Assembly: GCA_043497085.1 (NCBI GenBank)
Contig: JBIEKI010000029.1
From: Thalassobacillus sp043497085
GTDB taxonomy: Bacteria; Bacillota; Bacilli; Bacillales; Halobacillaceae
DNA: 18,807 bases
Strand: one strand, 5' to 3'
The position numbers and the translations under genes were made by a program. Numbering within the stretch: position 1 is the stretch's first letter; each line of letters begins with the position of its first letter. Under the pieces are notes generated by a model, which saw only the letters and a list, made by a program, of their open reading frames with translations, had not been told where the DNA came from and did not search any database. Below are positions 1 through 8,600 of the stretch, in pieces.

Positions 1-110
1 CATCACTTCGAGTGAGTAAGATCCCTCAGAGACGATGAGGTAGATAGGTCCGAGGTGGAAGCGTGGTGACACGTGGAGCTGACGGATACTAATCGATCGA
101 GGACTTAACT
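1..110 (+). rRNA. rrl: 23S ribosomal RNA, 3' end (partial)
   Basis: The first 110 bases match the conserved 3' end of bacterial 23S rRNA, including the sarcin-distal closing helix region and the final block with GATACTAATCGATCGAGGAC. The Bacillus 23S ends a few bases after GGACTTAA, which puts the mature end near 110; the exact base is uncertain. The 5' part lies outside the window. It is followed by 5S and two tRNAs, the normal order of a rRNA operon. Confidence 0.95.
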
Positions 111-180
111 AATATAATTCGTGAAGAGGTTGGATCGTTGAATGTTGCTTATCTAGTTTTGAGGGTTTACAAAAAAACTC

Positions 181-209
181 TTGCATTTTTAGCGGAAAGT
201 TAATATAAT
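181..209 (+). promoter_or_regulatory. possible sigma-A promoter in the 23S-5S spacer
   Basis: TTGCAT at 181-186 and a perfect TATAAT at 204-209 are separated by 17 bp. The -35 matches TTGACA at only three positions, so the case rests on the -10 and the spacing. If active it would drive 5S rRNA and the two tRNAs independently of the upstream rRNA promoters. The AT-rich spacer could also produce this by chance. Confidence 0.35.
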
Positions 210-232
210 TAATCTTGTCGCTAATATAAAAG

Positions 233-347
233 GTCTAGTGGCGATGGCGGAGAGGTCACACCTGTTCCCATGCCGAACACAGCAGTTAAGCTCTCCAGCG
301 CCGATGGTAGTCGGGTTTATCCCCGTGAGAGTAGGACGCCGCTAGGC
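233..347 (+). rRNA. rrf: 5S ribosomal RNA
   Basis: The sequence carries the 5S core blocks GGTCACACCTGTTCCCATGC, CCGAACACAG and GCGCCGATGGTAGTCGGG. The ends pair as CTAGTGGCG with CGCCGCTAG (one G-U pair), forming helix I and fixing the ends to within a base or two. Length is about 115 nt, usual for Bacillaceae. Confidence 0.96.
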
Positions 348-392
348 TATCAATTTTATACTTATCGTAAGTGCTCAAAGCATTTACATTAC

Positions 393-462
<70 letters not shown>

Positions 463-469
<7 letters not shown>

Positions 470-554
470 ATTAATTTTCACTTTCATCGTCGATCAATCA
501 TCTTAGCTAGTTGAAAATCGTGTACTGTGAAGTGCAACCAATTAATTTTCACTT
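463..554 (+). repeat. 21-bp direct repeat between the two tRNA genes
   Basis: A perfect 21-bp repeat lies at 463-483 and 534-554, 71 bp apart. It begins with the last seven bases of the fMet tRNA (GCAACCA) and continues with AATTAATTTTCACTT. The second copy therefore carries a tRNA 3' end with no tRNA body before it. This looks like a scar of tandem duplication and deletion in a tRNA array. Confidence 0.85.
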
Positions 555-575
555 ACATAATTGTTCTGATAAAAT

Positions 576-652
576 GGTCCGGTAGTTCAGTTGGTTAGAA
601 TGCCTGCCTGTCACGCAGGAGGTCGCGGGTTCGAGTCCCGTCCGGACCGCCA
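576..652 (+). tRNA. tRNA-Asp (anticodon GTC)
   Basis: A 77-nt cloverleaf: the acceptor stem pairs GGTCCGG with CCGGACC, the discriminator is G, and CCA is encoded. The anticodon stem CCTGC/GCAGG encloses the loop CTGTCAC with GTC, reading Asp codons. The T arm has the standard GGTTCGAGTCC. It is the last gene of the rRNA-tRNA unit and is followed by a terminator. Confidence 0.97.
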
Positions 653-670
653 TTATACATTCGATATAAT

Positions 671-697
671 AAGCCTTAGGTAAATCCTAAGGCTTTT
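671..697 (+). terminator. intrinsic terminator of the rRNA-tRNA operon
   Basis: AAGCCTTAGG and CCTAAGGCTT form a perfect 10-bp stem with loop TAAAT, followed by a short T run. Confidence 0.9.
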
Positions 698-784
698 GTT
701 GTGTCTTCATTTAATAAAGCCTATATATACGAAATGAGCTACACTAGTCGGGGACTTCTGCATTTGTGATTGTTATGCATTTTT

Positions 785-812
785 TTTACTTTGGGCAAGT
801 TATTGATATAAT
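785..812 (+). promoter_or_regulatory. predicted sigma-A promoter of thiL operon
   Basis: TTTACT at 785-790 and perfect TATAAT at 807-812 with a 16-bp spacer lie about 38 bp before the thiL start. The -35 is weak, but this is the only good -10 in the gap. Confidence 0.5.
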
Positions 813-850
813 GAACTTATCTTTTTAGGAACGTAGGAGGCTCGCCATCT

Positions 851-1834
851 ATGGATGAATTTTCTTTCATCGATTCCATCAAGCAGGATGTTTATTACCA
901 GCCAACTGTGTTGAAAGGCATTGGTGATGATGCAGCAGTGTTTCGAGCAAATAACCAGGACATCATCACAGCAGTAGACACCATGGTAGAAGGTGTGCAT
1001 TTTTCCAGGGAGACCATGGACCCTTTCCATGTAGGTTATCGTGCTCTCGCGGTCAATATCAGTGACTTAGCTGCTATGGGGGCCGTCCCTGCCTTTTTTA
1101 TGGTATCTATCGTTATTCCCGATGATTGGTCTGCTGCTGAAATTGATGAGGTTTATTCGGGCATGAAACAGCTTGCTAAGGAATATCGGATGGATCTGAT
1201 TGGTGGCGATACGGTGTCAGGAAAAGAGCTGGTCGTATCTGTTACGGTGTTTGGGCTGGTACCCCCTGATAAAAGCAGGTATCGTAGTTCGGCCAAGCCG
1301 GGGGATGTATTATTTGTGACGGGCACTTTGGGAGATGCACAGGCTGGATTGGAGTATTTATTAGGCAAGTATCATTTCGACGAGGAAGCAGCTTCTTATT
1401 TTATTGGTCGTCACAGACAGCCGGATCCACGGGTAGCGTTTGCTCTTCAGCTACAGTCGCTCGAGCGTGTTGCCCTGAATGATGTCAGTGATGGAATCGC
1501 AAGTGAGGCAAATGAGATAGCTGCAGCTTCCGATGTCGATTTACATATCAATTATGAGGACTTGCCTAAAACCGAATATTTGGGCAAGCTGGACAAAGCG
1601 ATTTGTAAACCTTGGGTGTTATCAGGAGGAGAAGACTTTGAGCTGCTCGGAGCTGTCCCGGAAAAAGATTGGACGGCCGTTCAACAGGCTGCTGAAGCCT
1701 CTGCCACACGCGTAACGAAAATAGGTACGGTATTAGAAACAAATGATACAGAACCATTTGTTTACCTATATGAAGAAAACAAAAAGTCACTGTTGACGAA
1801 ATCAGGCTATATACATTTACGACAGGATAGGTGA
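851..1834 (+). CDS. thiL: thiamine-monophosphate kinase
   Basis: ThiL phosphorylates thiamine monophosphate with ATP to thiamine diphosphate, the active cofactor, in the cytoplasm. The 327-residue length is normal for the AIR synthase/PurM-like family. Family motifs are all present: GIGDDAA at about 23-29 (Mg/ATP binding), DTMVEGVHF at 43-51, ALAVNISDLAAMGA around 65-78, IGGDTVSG, LNDVSDGI and LSGGEDFELL. The ATG at 851 follows AGGAGG at 835-840. It is first in a tight cluster and its stop codon overlaps the region of the tsaE start. The link between thiL and tRNA modification genes is an old Bacillaceae gene order, not a pathway link. Confidence 0.97.
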   Translation: MDEFSFIDSIKQDVYYQPTVLKGIGDDAAVFRANNQDIITAVDTMVEGVHFSRETMDPFHVGYRALAVNISDLAAMGAVPAFFMVSIVIPDDWSAAEIDEVYSGMKQLAKEYRMDLIGGDTVSGKELVVSVTVFGLVPPDKSRYRSSAKPGDVLFVTGTLGDAQAGLEYLLGKYHFDEEAASYFIGRHRQPDPRVAFALQLQSLERVALNDVSDGIASEANEIAAASDVDLHINYEDLPKTEYLGKLDKAICKPWVLSGGEDFELLGAVPEKDWTAVQQAAEASATRVTKIGTVLETNDTEPFVYLYEENKKSLLTKSGYIHLRQDR

Positions 1835-1839
1835 TAAGG

Positions 1840-2295
1840 GTGAAATCTTTTAAAATCACGTCAACTTCCGCGCAACAGACAATGGAGCTGGCCAGGAAGC
1901 TTGGAGAGCGGTTACAGGCTGGCGATGTATTGACCCTGGAAGGGGATTTAGGCGCTGGTAAAACGACATTTTCAAAAGGGCTGGGACAAGGGCTTGGAGT
2001 GAAACGGACGATCAACAGCCCGACGTTCACCATAGTAAAAGAATATGAAGGACGGATTCCCCTTTATCATATCGATGCTTATCGTTTGGAGGATAGCGAA
2101 GAGGATATTGGTTTCGAAGAATATTTTCAGGGAGATGGGGTCACGGTAGTGGAATGGGCACAGTTCATTCAGGAATACTTGCCTGAAAGAAGGCTGGATC
2201 TCACTATCACATATCTCGATGAGAGCGGTCGCTTCATTGAAGGAAAGACAGAAGATCCTTATCTGGAAAAGTTATGCGAGGAGCTTTTTTTATGA
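1840..2295 (+). CDS. tsaE: tRNA t6A biosynthesis ATPase TsaE
   Basis: TsaE is the ATPase that works with TsaB and TsaD to load threonylcarbamoyl onto A37 of ANN-decoding tRNAs. The Walker A loop GDLGAGKT is at about residues 35-42, followed by NSPTFTIVKEY (switch region) and VVEWAQ (Walker B-like), all family hallmarks. Length is about 151 residues. Two GTG starts are possible, 1831 and 1840. I chose 1840 because AGGTGAT just upstream matches the distal part of the Shine-Dalgarno sequence and the protein then begins MKSFKIT, aligning with other TsaE proteins; 1831 would add three residues. The stop overlaps the tsaB ATG. Confidence 0.95.
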   Translation: MKSFKITSTSAQQTMELARKLGERLQAGDVLTLEGDLGAGKTTFSKGLGQGLGVKRTINSPTFTIVKEYEGRIPLYHIDAYRLEDSEEDIGFEEYFQGDGVTVVEWAQFIQEYLPERRLDLTITYLDESGRFIEGKTEDPYLEKLCEELFL

Positions 2296-2978
2296 ACGTA
2301 TTAGCAATAGATACATCTAATCAGATACTAGGGGTTTCTGTTATGAAAGACGGAGAAGTGGCCGGAGAATTGATAACGAATATTAAAAAGAATCATTCGG
2401 TCCGTTTAATGCCCGCTGTCGACCAATTAATGAAGGAGACAGCCATTACTCCGTCAGATTTAAGCAAAATTATCGTAGCTAAAGGACCTGGATCCTATAC
2501 AGGTGTCCGAATCGGCCTTACTACAGCCAAATCAATGGGGTGGGCGTTGAACATCCCTGTAGTCGGTGTATCAAGCTTAGAGGTATTAGCTTATCAAGGA
2601 ATGTTTTTCGATGGTTACATCTGTCCATTCTTCGATGCGAGAAGAGGTTTAGTGTACACAGGTCTGTATAATCAAGAGATGCAGCTGGTAAAAGCAGAAA
2701 CGAATCTGCTGATGACAGATTGGCTGGAAGAACTCAAAGCAAGCGATAAGCCTGTGCTATTTTTAAGCCCGGATATTGAGAGCCATGAGGACGTCATAGT
2801 AGAGATGATGGACGATAAGGCGGTAATACCTCCTAAGCCCTTGCATGTGCCTCGTCCAAGTGCTCTGGCATTAGCAGGGCAGGAGAAAGAGGCTGGGCCG
2901 CTGCACGCCCTGGTCCCTAACTATTTGAGACTGGTAGAAGCAGAAGCGAAATGGCTGGAACAACAGGGGAAGAAGTGA
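2292..2978 (+). CDS. tsaB: tRNA t6A biosynthesis protein TsaB
   Basis: TsaB is a catalytically inactive paralogue of TsaD that dimerises with it to form the threonylcarbamoyl transferase. The ASKHA-fold N terminus NVLAIDTSNQ, the KGPGSYTGVRIGLTTAK segment (about 70-85) and the overall 228 residues fit the family. The ATG at 2292 overlaps the tsaE stop in ATGA and has GAGGAG eight bases upstream; an in-frame upstream start at 2274 lies within this ribosome site and is not used. Coupled translation with tsaE is likely. Confidence 0.95.
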   Translation: MNVLAIDTSNQILGVSVMKDGEVAGELITNIKKNHSVRLMPAVDQLMKETAITPSDLSKIIVAKGPGSYTGVRIGLTTAKSMGWALNIPVVGVSSLEVLAYQGMFFDGYICPFFDARRGLVYTGLYNQEMQLVKAETNLLMTDWLEELKASDKPVLFLSPDIESHEDVIVEMMDDKAVIPPKPLHVPRPSALALAGQEKEAGPLHALVPNYLRLVEAEAKWLEQQGKK

Positions 2979-2979
2979 A

Positions 2980-3438
2980 ATGGAAAGCGTATCAATCAGG
3001 GAAATGATTGCAGACGATATCGACCAGGTGTTACAGATAGAGGAAGCTTCCTTCGCTATCCCCTGGAAACGGGAAGCATTCGTCGGAGAAATCGAGCAGA
3101 ATGAATATGCGGAATACTATGTGATTGAAGATGATAACGGGATATTCGGCTATTGCGGGTTATGGATGATCATTGATGAAGCGCATATAACCAACATTGC
3201 CATTTTACCGAGTCATCGTGGGAAAGGCTATGGTGCTTTATTGTTCGGTCATGTCATCGAACAAGCTGTCAAGAGTGGAGCGATCATGCTCTCACTCGAA
3301 GTACGTGTTTCAAATACGGGAGCTCAGCATATGTACCGTAAATTCGGCTTGGTTCCTGGTGGAATCCGGAAGCATTATTACACGGATAACGGAGAGGACG
3401 CATTAGTGATGTGGGTGAATTTTCATGATCAAAGATAA
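2980..3438 (+). CDS. rimI: ribosomal protein S18-alanine N-acetyltransferase family (GNAT)
   Basis: A single-domain GNAT acetyltransferase of 152 residues. The acetyl-CoA pyrophosphate loop is RGKGYGA at about 80-86, preceded by the beta strand AHITNIAILPSH and followed by the SLEVRVSNTGAQHMYRKFGL helix-strand typical of RimI. In E. coli RimI acetylates the N terminus of S18; targets in Bacilli are less defined. It starts one base after the tsaB stop and overlaps the tsaD start by 14 bases, so it is translated as part of the tsa cluster. Confidence 0.93.
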   Translation: MESVSIREMIADDIDQVLQIEEASFAIPWKREAFVGEIEQNEYAEYYVIEDDNGIFGYCGLWMIIDEAHITNIAILPSHRGKGYGALLFGHVIEQAVKSGAIMLSLEVRVSNTGAQHMYRKFGLVPGGIRKHYYTDNGEDALVMWVNFHDQR

Positions 3439-4459
3439 TTATATACTGGCAATTGAAACAAGTTGTGATGAAACAGCTGCAGCAATTGTGAAGAACGGCC
3501 GGGAATTGGTAGCGAACGTTGTCGCTTCTCAAATCGAAAGCCATAAACGTTTCGGTGGAGTAGTTCCTGAAATAGCTTCCCGCCACCATATTGAGCAGAT
3601 TACCATTACCCTTGAAGAAACACTGTCCCAGGCAGGAATGCAGCTGGATGACATGGATGCCATTGCTGTAACAGAAGGACCGGGACTTGTCGGTGCCTTG
3701 CTTGTCGGTGTGAATACCGCTAAATCACTGGCGTTTGCCAAGGATAAGCCATTGATTGGTGTCCATCATATTGCCGGGCATATCTATGCTAACCGATTAG
3801 AGAAGGAATTCGAATTTCCATTACTGTCCTTAGTCGTTTCTGGGGGACATACGGAATTGATCTTGATGAAAGATCATGGGTCGTTTGAAGTCATCGGGGA
3901 AACAAGGGATGACGCTGCTGGCGAGGCCTATGATAAAGTGGCCAGAACGCTGAAGCTTCCTTATCCAGGAGGCCCTCATATCGACCGTCTTGCACAGGAG
4001 GGAGAGGAAACCATCGATTTTCCTCGCGCCTGGCTTGAAGACGGTTCCTATGATTTCAGTTTCAGTGGACTGAAATCAGCAGTTATCAACAAGCTGCACA
4101 ATGCCAAGCAAAAAGGTGAAACATTAGAAGAAAAAAATGTAGCCGCAAGCTTCCAGGCGAGTGTGGTGGACGTGTTATCCACAAAAACTTACCAGGCTGC
4201 CAAGGAACATCAGGTGAAACAAGTGATTGTGGCTGGTGGGGTAGCGGCCAACCAGGGGCTTAGAAAAGCACTGAAAAGCAAATTTGACGGGGAAGATATC
4301 GAATTATTGATTCCTCCGTTAAGACTGTGTACAGATAATGCAGCTATGATTGCTGCGGCAGGAGCAGTCGCTTATCAACAAGGCCATCGTGCCGGGTGGG
4401 ATTTGAATGCTGACCCGTCGTTGAGCCTGGAACGTTATGCGAAAAGATCGGTCAAATAA
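3425..4459 (+). CDS. tsaD: tRNA N6-adenosine threonylcarbamoyltransferase TsaD (Gcp/Kae1/YgjD)
   Basis: TsaD transfers the threonylcarbamoyl group from TC-AMP to A37 of tRNA. The 344-residue protein has the family N terminus AIETSCDETAAAIV, the metal ligands in HHIAGH (His115 and His119), SGGHTEL in the ATP-binding core, DDAAGEAYDKVAR, SFSGLKSA and the C-terminal VAGGVAANQGLR and CTDNAAMIA motifs. It is the last gene of the cluster; its ATG lies within rimI with only a weak ribosome site, consistent with coupling. It ends just before a strong terminator. Confidence 0.98.
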   Translation: MIKDNYILAIETSCDETAAAIVKNGRELVANVVASQIESHKRFGGVVPEIASRHHIEQITITLEETLSQAGMQLDDMDAIAVTEGPGLVGALLVGVNTAKSLAFAKDKPLIGVHHIAGHIYANRLEKEFEFPLLSLVVSGGHTELILMKDHGSFEVIGETRDDAAGEAYDKVARTLKLPYPGGPHIDRLAQEGEETIDFPRAWLEDGSYDFSFSGLKSAVINKLHNAKQKGETLEEKNVAASFQASVVDVLSTKTYQAAKEHQVKQVIVAGGVAANQGLRKALKSKFDGEDIELLIPPLRLCTDNAAMIAAAGAVAYQQGHRAGWDLNADPSLSLERYAKRSVK

Positions 4460-4470
4460 TTGTAAGTAGT

Positions 4471-4499
4471 ACTTCCCTCGCTATGAGGGGAGTTTTTTT
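4471..4499 (+). terminator. intrinsic terminator after tsaD
   Basis: ACTTCCCTC and GAGGGGAGT pair over 9 bp with one T-G wobble around loop GCTAT, followed by seven Ts. It ends the thiL-tsaD transcription unit. Confidence 0.92.
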
Positions 4500-4562
4500 A
4501 TTTCTTTTTCCCCATAGGTACTTGGAGACAAGCCAGGTTTTTCTAATCGATAATATGGGTTG

Positions 4563-4768
4563 TGTGTATAACTATTTGTGGAAATCTAACAAGTTACACA
4601 CAGTTGCATAAATATACTGTGGATAATCATTGGTTATGCATTGAGATAGAAGTGTTGATTATATCTGTGTATTTTGTGGATAATTAAGCGGTGTTTTGTG
4701 GATAATGTGAATAAACTTGTGCAAAAGTATTAAAATAGCTATTTATATGTGAATAACTATGTGGATGA
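4563..4768 (+). promoter_or_regulatory. cluster of DnaA boxes
   Basis: Six exact matches to the DnaA box TTATNCACA, all in the same orientation (read as TGTGNATAA on this strand), lie at 4563-4571, 4618-4626, 4675-4683, 4697-4705, 4706-4714 and 4748-4756. The fourth and fifth touch with no gap. One-mismatch boxes are at 4594-4602 (opposite orientation), 4718-4726 and 4760-4768. The rest of this 340-bp gap between convergent transcription units contains only two terminators and no plausible reading frame. It fits a DnaA-titrating cluster outside oriC, as known in B. subtilis. Confidence 0.88.
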
Positions 4769-4797
4769 TGTGAGTTGGTAATCTGGTTGAGATGTAT

Positions 4798-4833
4798 AAA
4801 AGAAACGACCGCTTTTTTGCAGTCGTTTCTTTT
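4798..4833 (-). terminator. bidirectional terminator after tatA
   Basis: AAAAGAAACGAC at 4798-4809 pairs perfectly with GTCGTTTCTTTT at 4822-4833. The stem is flanked by T-rich sequence in both directions, so it can end the respiratory operon (minus strand) and also block readthrough from tsaD. Confidence 0.85.
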
Positions 4834-4836
4834 GTG

Positions 4837-5025
4837 CTATTGATCTTTCTTTTGTTCCGCATTGGAACTGTTGTCATCGTTCACTAATTCATTGGTCGCC
4901 TTTTTGAATTCTTTTAACGTGCTGCCGAAAGCTTTGCCGATTTCAGGTAATTTAGATGGGCCAAAGATGATGAGTGCAATCACTAATACTAAAATTAATC
5001 CCGGAATGCCGATATTTGATAACAT
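4837..5025 (-). CDS. tatA: Sec-independent translocase protein TatA
   Basis: A 62-residue TatA/TatE protein. It begins MLSNIGIPG, has one hydrophobic N-terminal helix (LILVLVIALIIFG), the hinge-amphipathic motif FGPSKLPEIGKAFG with the invariant FG..KLP, and a short charged tail. TatA forms the pore-like assembly that exports folded proteins with twin-arginine signals. The start is ATG at 5025 with AGGAG at 5035-5039; the upstream in-frame TTG at 5034 directly abuts that ribosome site. It is the last gene of the operon encoding a Tat-exported molybdoenzyme, suggesting a dedicated subunit. No tatC is visible here. Confidence 0.93.
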   Translation of the reverse strand: MLSNIGIPGLILVLVIALIIFGPSKLPEIGKAFGSTLKEFKKATNELVNDDNSSNAEQKKDQ

Positions 5026-5042
5026 AAGTACCAACTCCTATA

Positions 5043-5636
5043 TCATTTTTGTAAATCGTATAAATCCTTCATTGTTTCCAGATAGTAAGGGATGAAACTT
5101 GCGAAAAACGGGTCTTCGAGCTTTCTTTTGCTATGTTTAGCAATTTTCTTCAACCCTTGCTTCATATGGGATTGATACATATCTACCTGTGCTTGATGCA
5201 ATTCTTGAGCAAGTTCCATATTTCCATCTTGATCCGCTTTTACTTCTTCTGCCGAGGCAGCTGAAAGAAAGGCGGTCAGGCTTCCAATATGGTCCGGAAA
5301 TTCTCCTTTTTCAATTGGATAGTAAAAGCCCATATTCTCGAACGTGCCAATCAAACAAAGCAGGTCCTGCCGGGAACGGTCCATGGCTTCCTCTGTCTTT
5401 TCGGTATAGCTTGAAACATAAGGGGGGATGAAGTAGACCCCCGGTATAGAAAAGTAGTTTTCATACCAGAGTTCCACGTCCTCCCGGTTATAGTATTGAT
5501 GAAAAGGAAACGAGTCTTTTATTTCATCAGGGAATTGCTTCAAGATGGTCTCATATTTATCCCAGTCGCCGAACCAAATGTGGGTGAACAGCTGCGTCAA
5601 CACTAATTGACCGTTACGTTCTTCGACAGTAAGCAT
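5043..5636 (-). CDS. TorD/DmsD-family molybdoenzyme maturation chaperone
   Basis: A 197-residue, predicted all-helical cytoplasmic protein of the TorD/DmsD/NarJ family. Such chaperones bind the twin-arginine signal of a molybdoenzyme and hold back export until the cofactor is inserted. Support comes from the segment around residues 55-80, with WYENYFSIPGVYFIPPYVSS resembling the family FxxPxxxxxPPYxSxY region, and from its place directly after the catalytic subunit gene. ATG at 5636 has AGGAGG eight bases upstream, which itself lies close after the stop of the catalytic gene, 14 bases away. Individual family members diverge strongly, so the name is by family only. Confidence 0.85.
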   Translation of the reverse strand: MLTVEERNGQLVLTQLFTHIWFGDWDKYETILKQFPDEIKDSFPFHQYYNREDVELWYENYFSIPGVYFIPPYVSSYTEKTEEAMDRSRQDLLCLIGTFENMGFYYPIEKGEFPDHIGSLTAFLSAASAEEVKADQDGNMELAQELHQAQVDMYQSHMKQGLKKIAKHSKRKLEDPFFASFIPYYLETMKDLYDLQK

Positions 5637-5650
5637 GCCAATATCCTCCT

Positions 5651-8600
5651 TTAAGCTTTCTTGATATCTACAAACATATCTAATTGGCCTGGTGAGCCTC
5701 CAATTTCATCATACATGACACCATGCTTCATGCTCTTATCTACATATGTCAATTTGTTGACGATAAAGCCATCTCCACGTGACCCCGGGAAACCTGCCTC
5801 TTCATGCATCGGCTTGTTGAATTCAAAAGGGGTGTGGTTGTAGCTCGGGAGTTCTTTAGTCTTTTCCCCATCAATGTACTGTCTGTTTACCCCATAACCC
5901 GTCTGACCCATGTTATAGGCAGAGCCGACTACTCCTGGTGCGATGCCTCCGGTCACGGAAACTGTGCCTGTCAGTTGTATGCTGCCATTATCGATGGTGA
6001 CTGCATCTCCGGTTTTCAAGCCGCGTTTTCTGGCATCCACCGGATTAATCCAAATGTAGTTATCTGAGCGGACTTCTCTCAGCCATGCACTGCTGACGTT
6101 ACGATAGGTTCCGAAGTTCCTTGATTTCCAGTTGATGAACTGCAATGGTTTCGTTTGTTCTAATGGCTTTTGATCGAATGTTTTCAGCTCCTGATAATAA
6201 GGCATACCTTCAAAGTGTTCGCCATTGAATGTGTTTTTATGGGCTGCCACTCCTTCATCGTAAAAGTCGGCCTGCCCACCATATTGATATTTGATATGGT
6301 TGCCATTATACTCACTGCCTGCTTCTTCAAACCGCCCGCCACGATTCAATACATAAACCACTTTGGCCCACTCTTCCGGTTTGACGGCTTGTTTCCATTT
6401 CACTGGCTCAAAGTATTTTCCCAGCGCTTTTTTCCGCGCACTTTCAAAAATGTTTAACTCGCGCTGAGAAGCATTAGGGACTGGTGTTTCATCATAAGCG
6501 ATGTTAGCAACTCGCTTGATGTAAAAATCCTCTTCGCGGTGGAGGGAGCTTCCATCCGGAAATGCTTTGTCACCAAACCCTGGAAGGTTCATACGTTTTC
6601 CTAACTCAATGACACTATTTTCAAAGGAGCGGACATCAGGGAATACCCGGGTGACTGGCTGGTAAACTCCAGTGAATTTGGTGGTGATATTCGGATAGAT
6701 GGATTCTCTGCCCCAGCGTTCCAAATAAGTAGTGTCCGGTAAAATGAAGTCTGCATACTTGGATGAATCTCCTATTTGGACATCAGAAGCAACATACAAT
6801 GGAAGAACCTTCTGATCCTTCAATGCCTGTTCCTGTACCTGCCCATTCGGTGAAGAAAGGACAGGAGACATCCGGTGTGTAAATAGTGCTTTGATCGGAT
6901 ATGGATAACCCTCTAATGCGCTCGGCAGCACTTCAGCTACTGTCTGACCGCTCAGCGGGAACCAAGGCCGTTTCGCAGGGTAGCCATCTTTCTCGAATAA
7001 GGTGGAGTTCTCGTATTTTAATTGGTAACGTCCGGTTGGAATTCCCCATGCTTTTTTTCCATTTGGCACGGTCATTAAATCATATCGTCCGGTGAATTCC
7101 TGATACGAAGCACCGGTAGTTATGTTTCCACCTTTCCAGTCATAACTGCCGATCAAATGATTCAGCATCGAAATCGCCCGTTGATTATAGTAGCCGTTCA
7201 CATGCATGGCCGGTCCTCTGTAAGCCATGATAGCTGCACGTTTTCCGTAAGAAGTGAATGTCTTAGCTAACTTTATGATTTGCTGTTTATCGATCGTAGT
7301 GATCTCGGCATATTCATCAAGTGTTTTTTCCATGACTCTGTCTTTATAAAGCTGGAAACTTGATTTTAACTTTAAGCCTTTGATTTTCGTATCCACTTCC
7401 AACTGACCATCGGATGCCTGGTCATGGGGGACAGGCTTGCCATTTTCGATGACGACGAATTGATTTTCAGATCCGATTCCAAGATCGCTTGCCCGTAGTT
7501 TAGGTCGTTTAGGATCGCTTAGGTTTACAAGGTGGGTAGCGTCACTCCAAGTTGGTTCATCATCCATTTCTGCTGCTTTTTTATTAGGATTGGTCAAATA
7601 GGTTTCATCGTACTGTTTGTTTTCGATAATCCAGCGGCCGATACCTAGCGCAAGAGCACCATCTGTACCCGGTTTGACCGGCAGCCACATGTCAGCTTTT
7701 TCTGCTGTTTTGCTGAGTCTTGGATCGACGACGGCCATTTTCATTCCATTTTCAATGGCATTGGTTATCTTAGGTGCCAGCCAGGTAGGTCCCTTATTAG
7801 CCACCATCGGATTGGTACCCCAAACTAAGAGGAACAAGGTATTTTCAACGTCGGCGTACTGGCGTTTTTTCTTCTTTTCACTTGCAGAGTAGGAGCGTAC
7901 ATTTCCTGTAACAGAGCTGATACCACAGACACCGCCGTGATGGTAATAGTTTTTACTGCCGAGACTTTGCTGGATGAACCGCTCCATAAAGTCTCTCCGG
8001 TCACCGACCATGAACGTTACTTGATTAGCTTTCGGTCCAAAATCGGGGTGGCTGGTGTCGATCAAAACGTCGCGATATTTTTCATCAAATGCGTCAAATT
8101 CCATTTTGTTTTGTTTTACTTTTTCCCAGTCGGTCATCACTTCTTCTTCGGGTACAAATGCAGACAGTTCTTTCAAACCTGGTGTTTGCAGGTCTTTGCT
8201 GCCGTTGATGATTTCTTCGTAAGCCTGGTCCCAGGTGATGGTTTTCCACTTGCCACTGCCCCGTGGTCCGACACGCTTTAAAGGCTTTTTGACACGATAT
8301 GCATCATAAGCGGTCTGGATTCCCGCTTGCCCTTTCAAGCAGGTGCGGCCGCCGCGGAATCCTCTGCCAAGCCGTTTAACATCGCCAGTGCCTCGTACCG
8401 CGTCGTCGACAGAAGTCCCATAAGCGATGGCTCCATACGGTACCATATTGATGGGGCTATATTGGTTGCCTGCGATTTTCCTGATAATCGATGTATATGG
8501 GCCATTCTTATTACCACTGGTCACATAAGCTTTAATCGTACAAAAGCTGTTGCATTGTTCACAGGTCGTAAAAATGACATCCTCTGCACCATAATCCTGG

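Noticed and set aside
534..575. A third tRNA gene starting from the second GCAACCA
   Set aside because: Only the 3' end is repeated; there is no T arm, anticodon arm or acceptor partner upstream.
4563..4768. The DnaA-box cluster as the chromosomal origin oriC
   Set aside because: No dnaA, dnaN, rpmH or similar oriC neighbours are present, the flanking transcripts converge, and the surrounding genes match a locus distant from oriC in B. subtilis.
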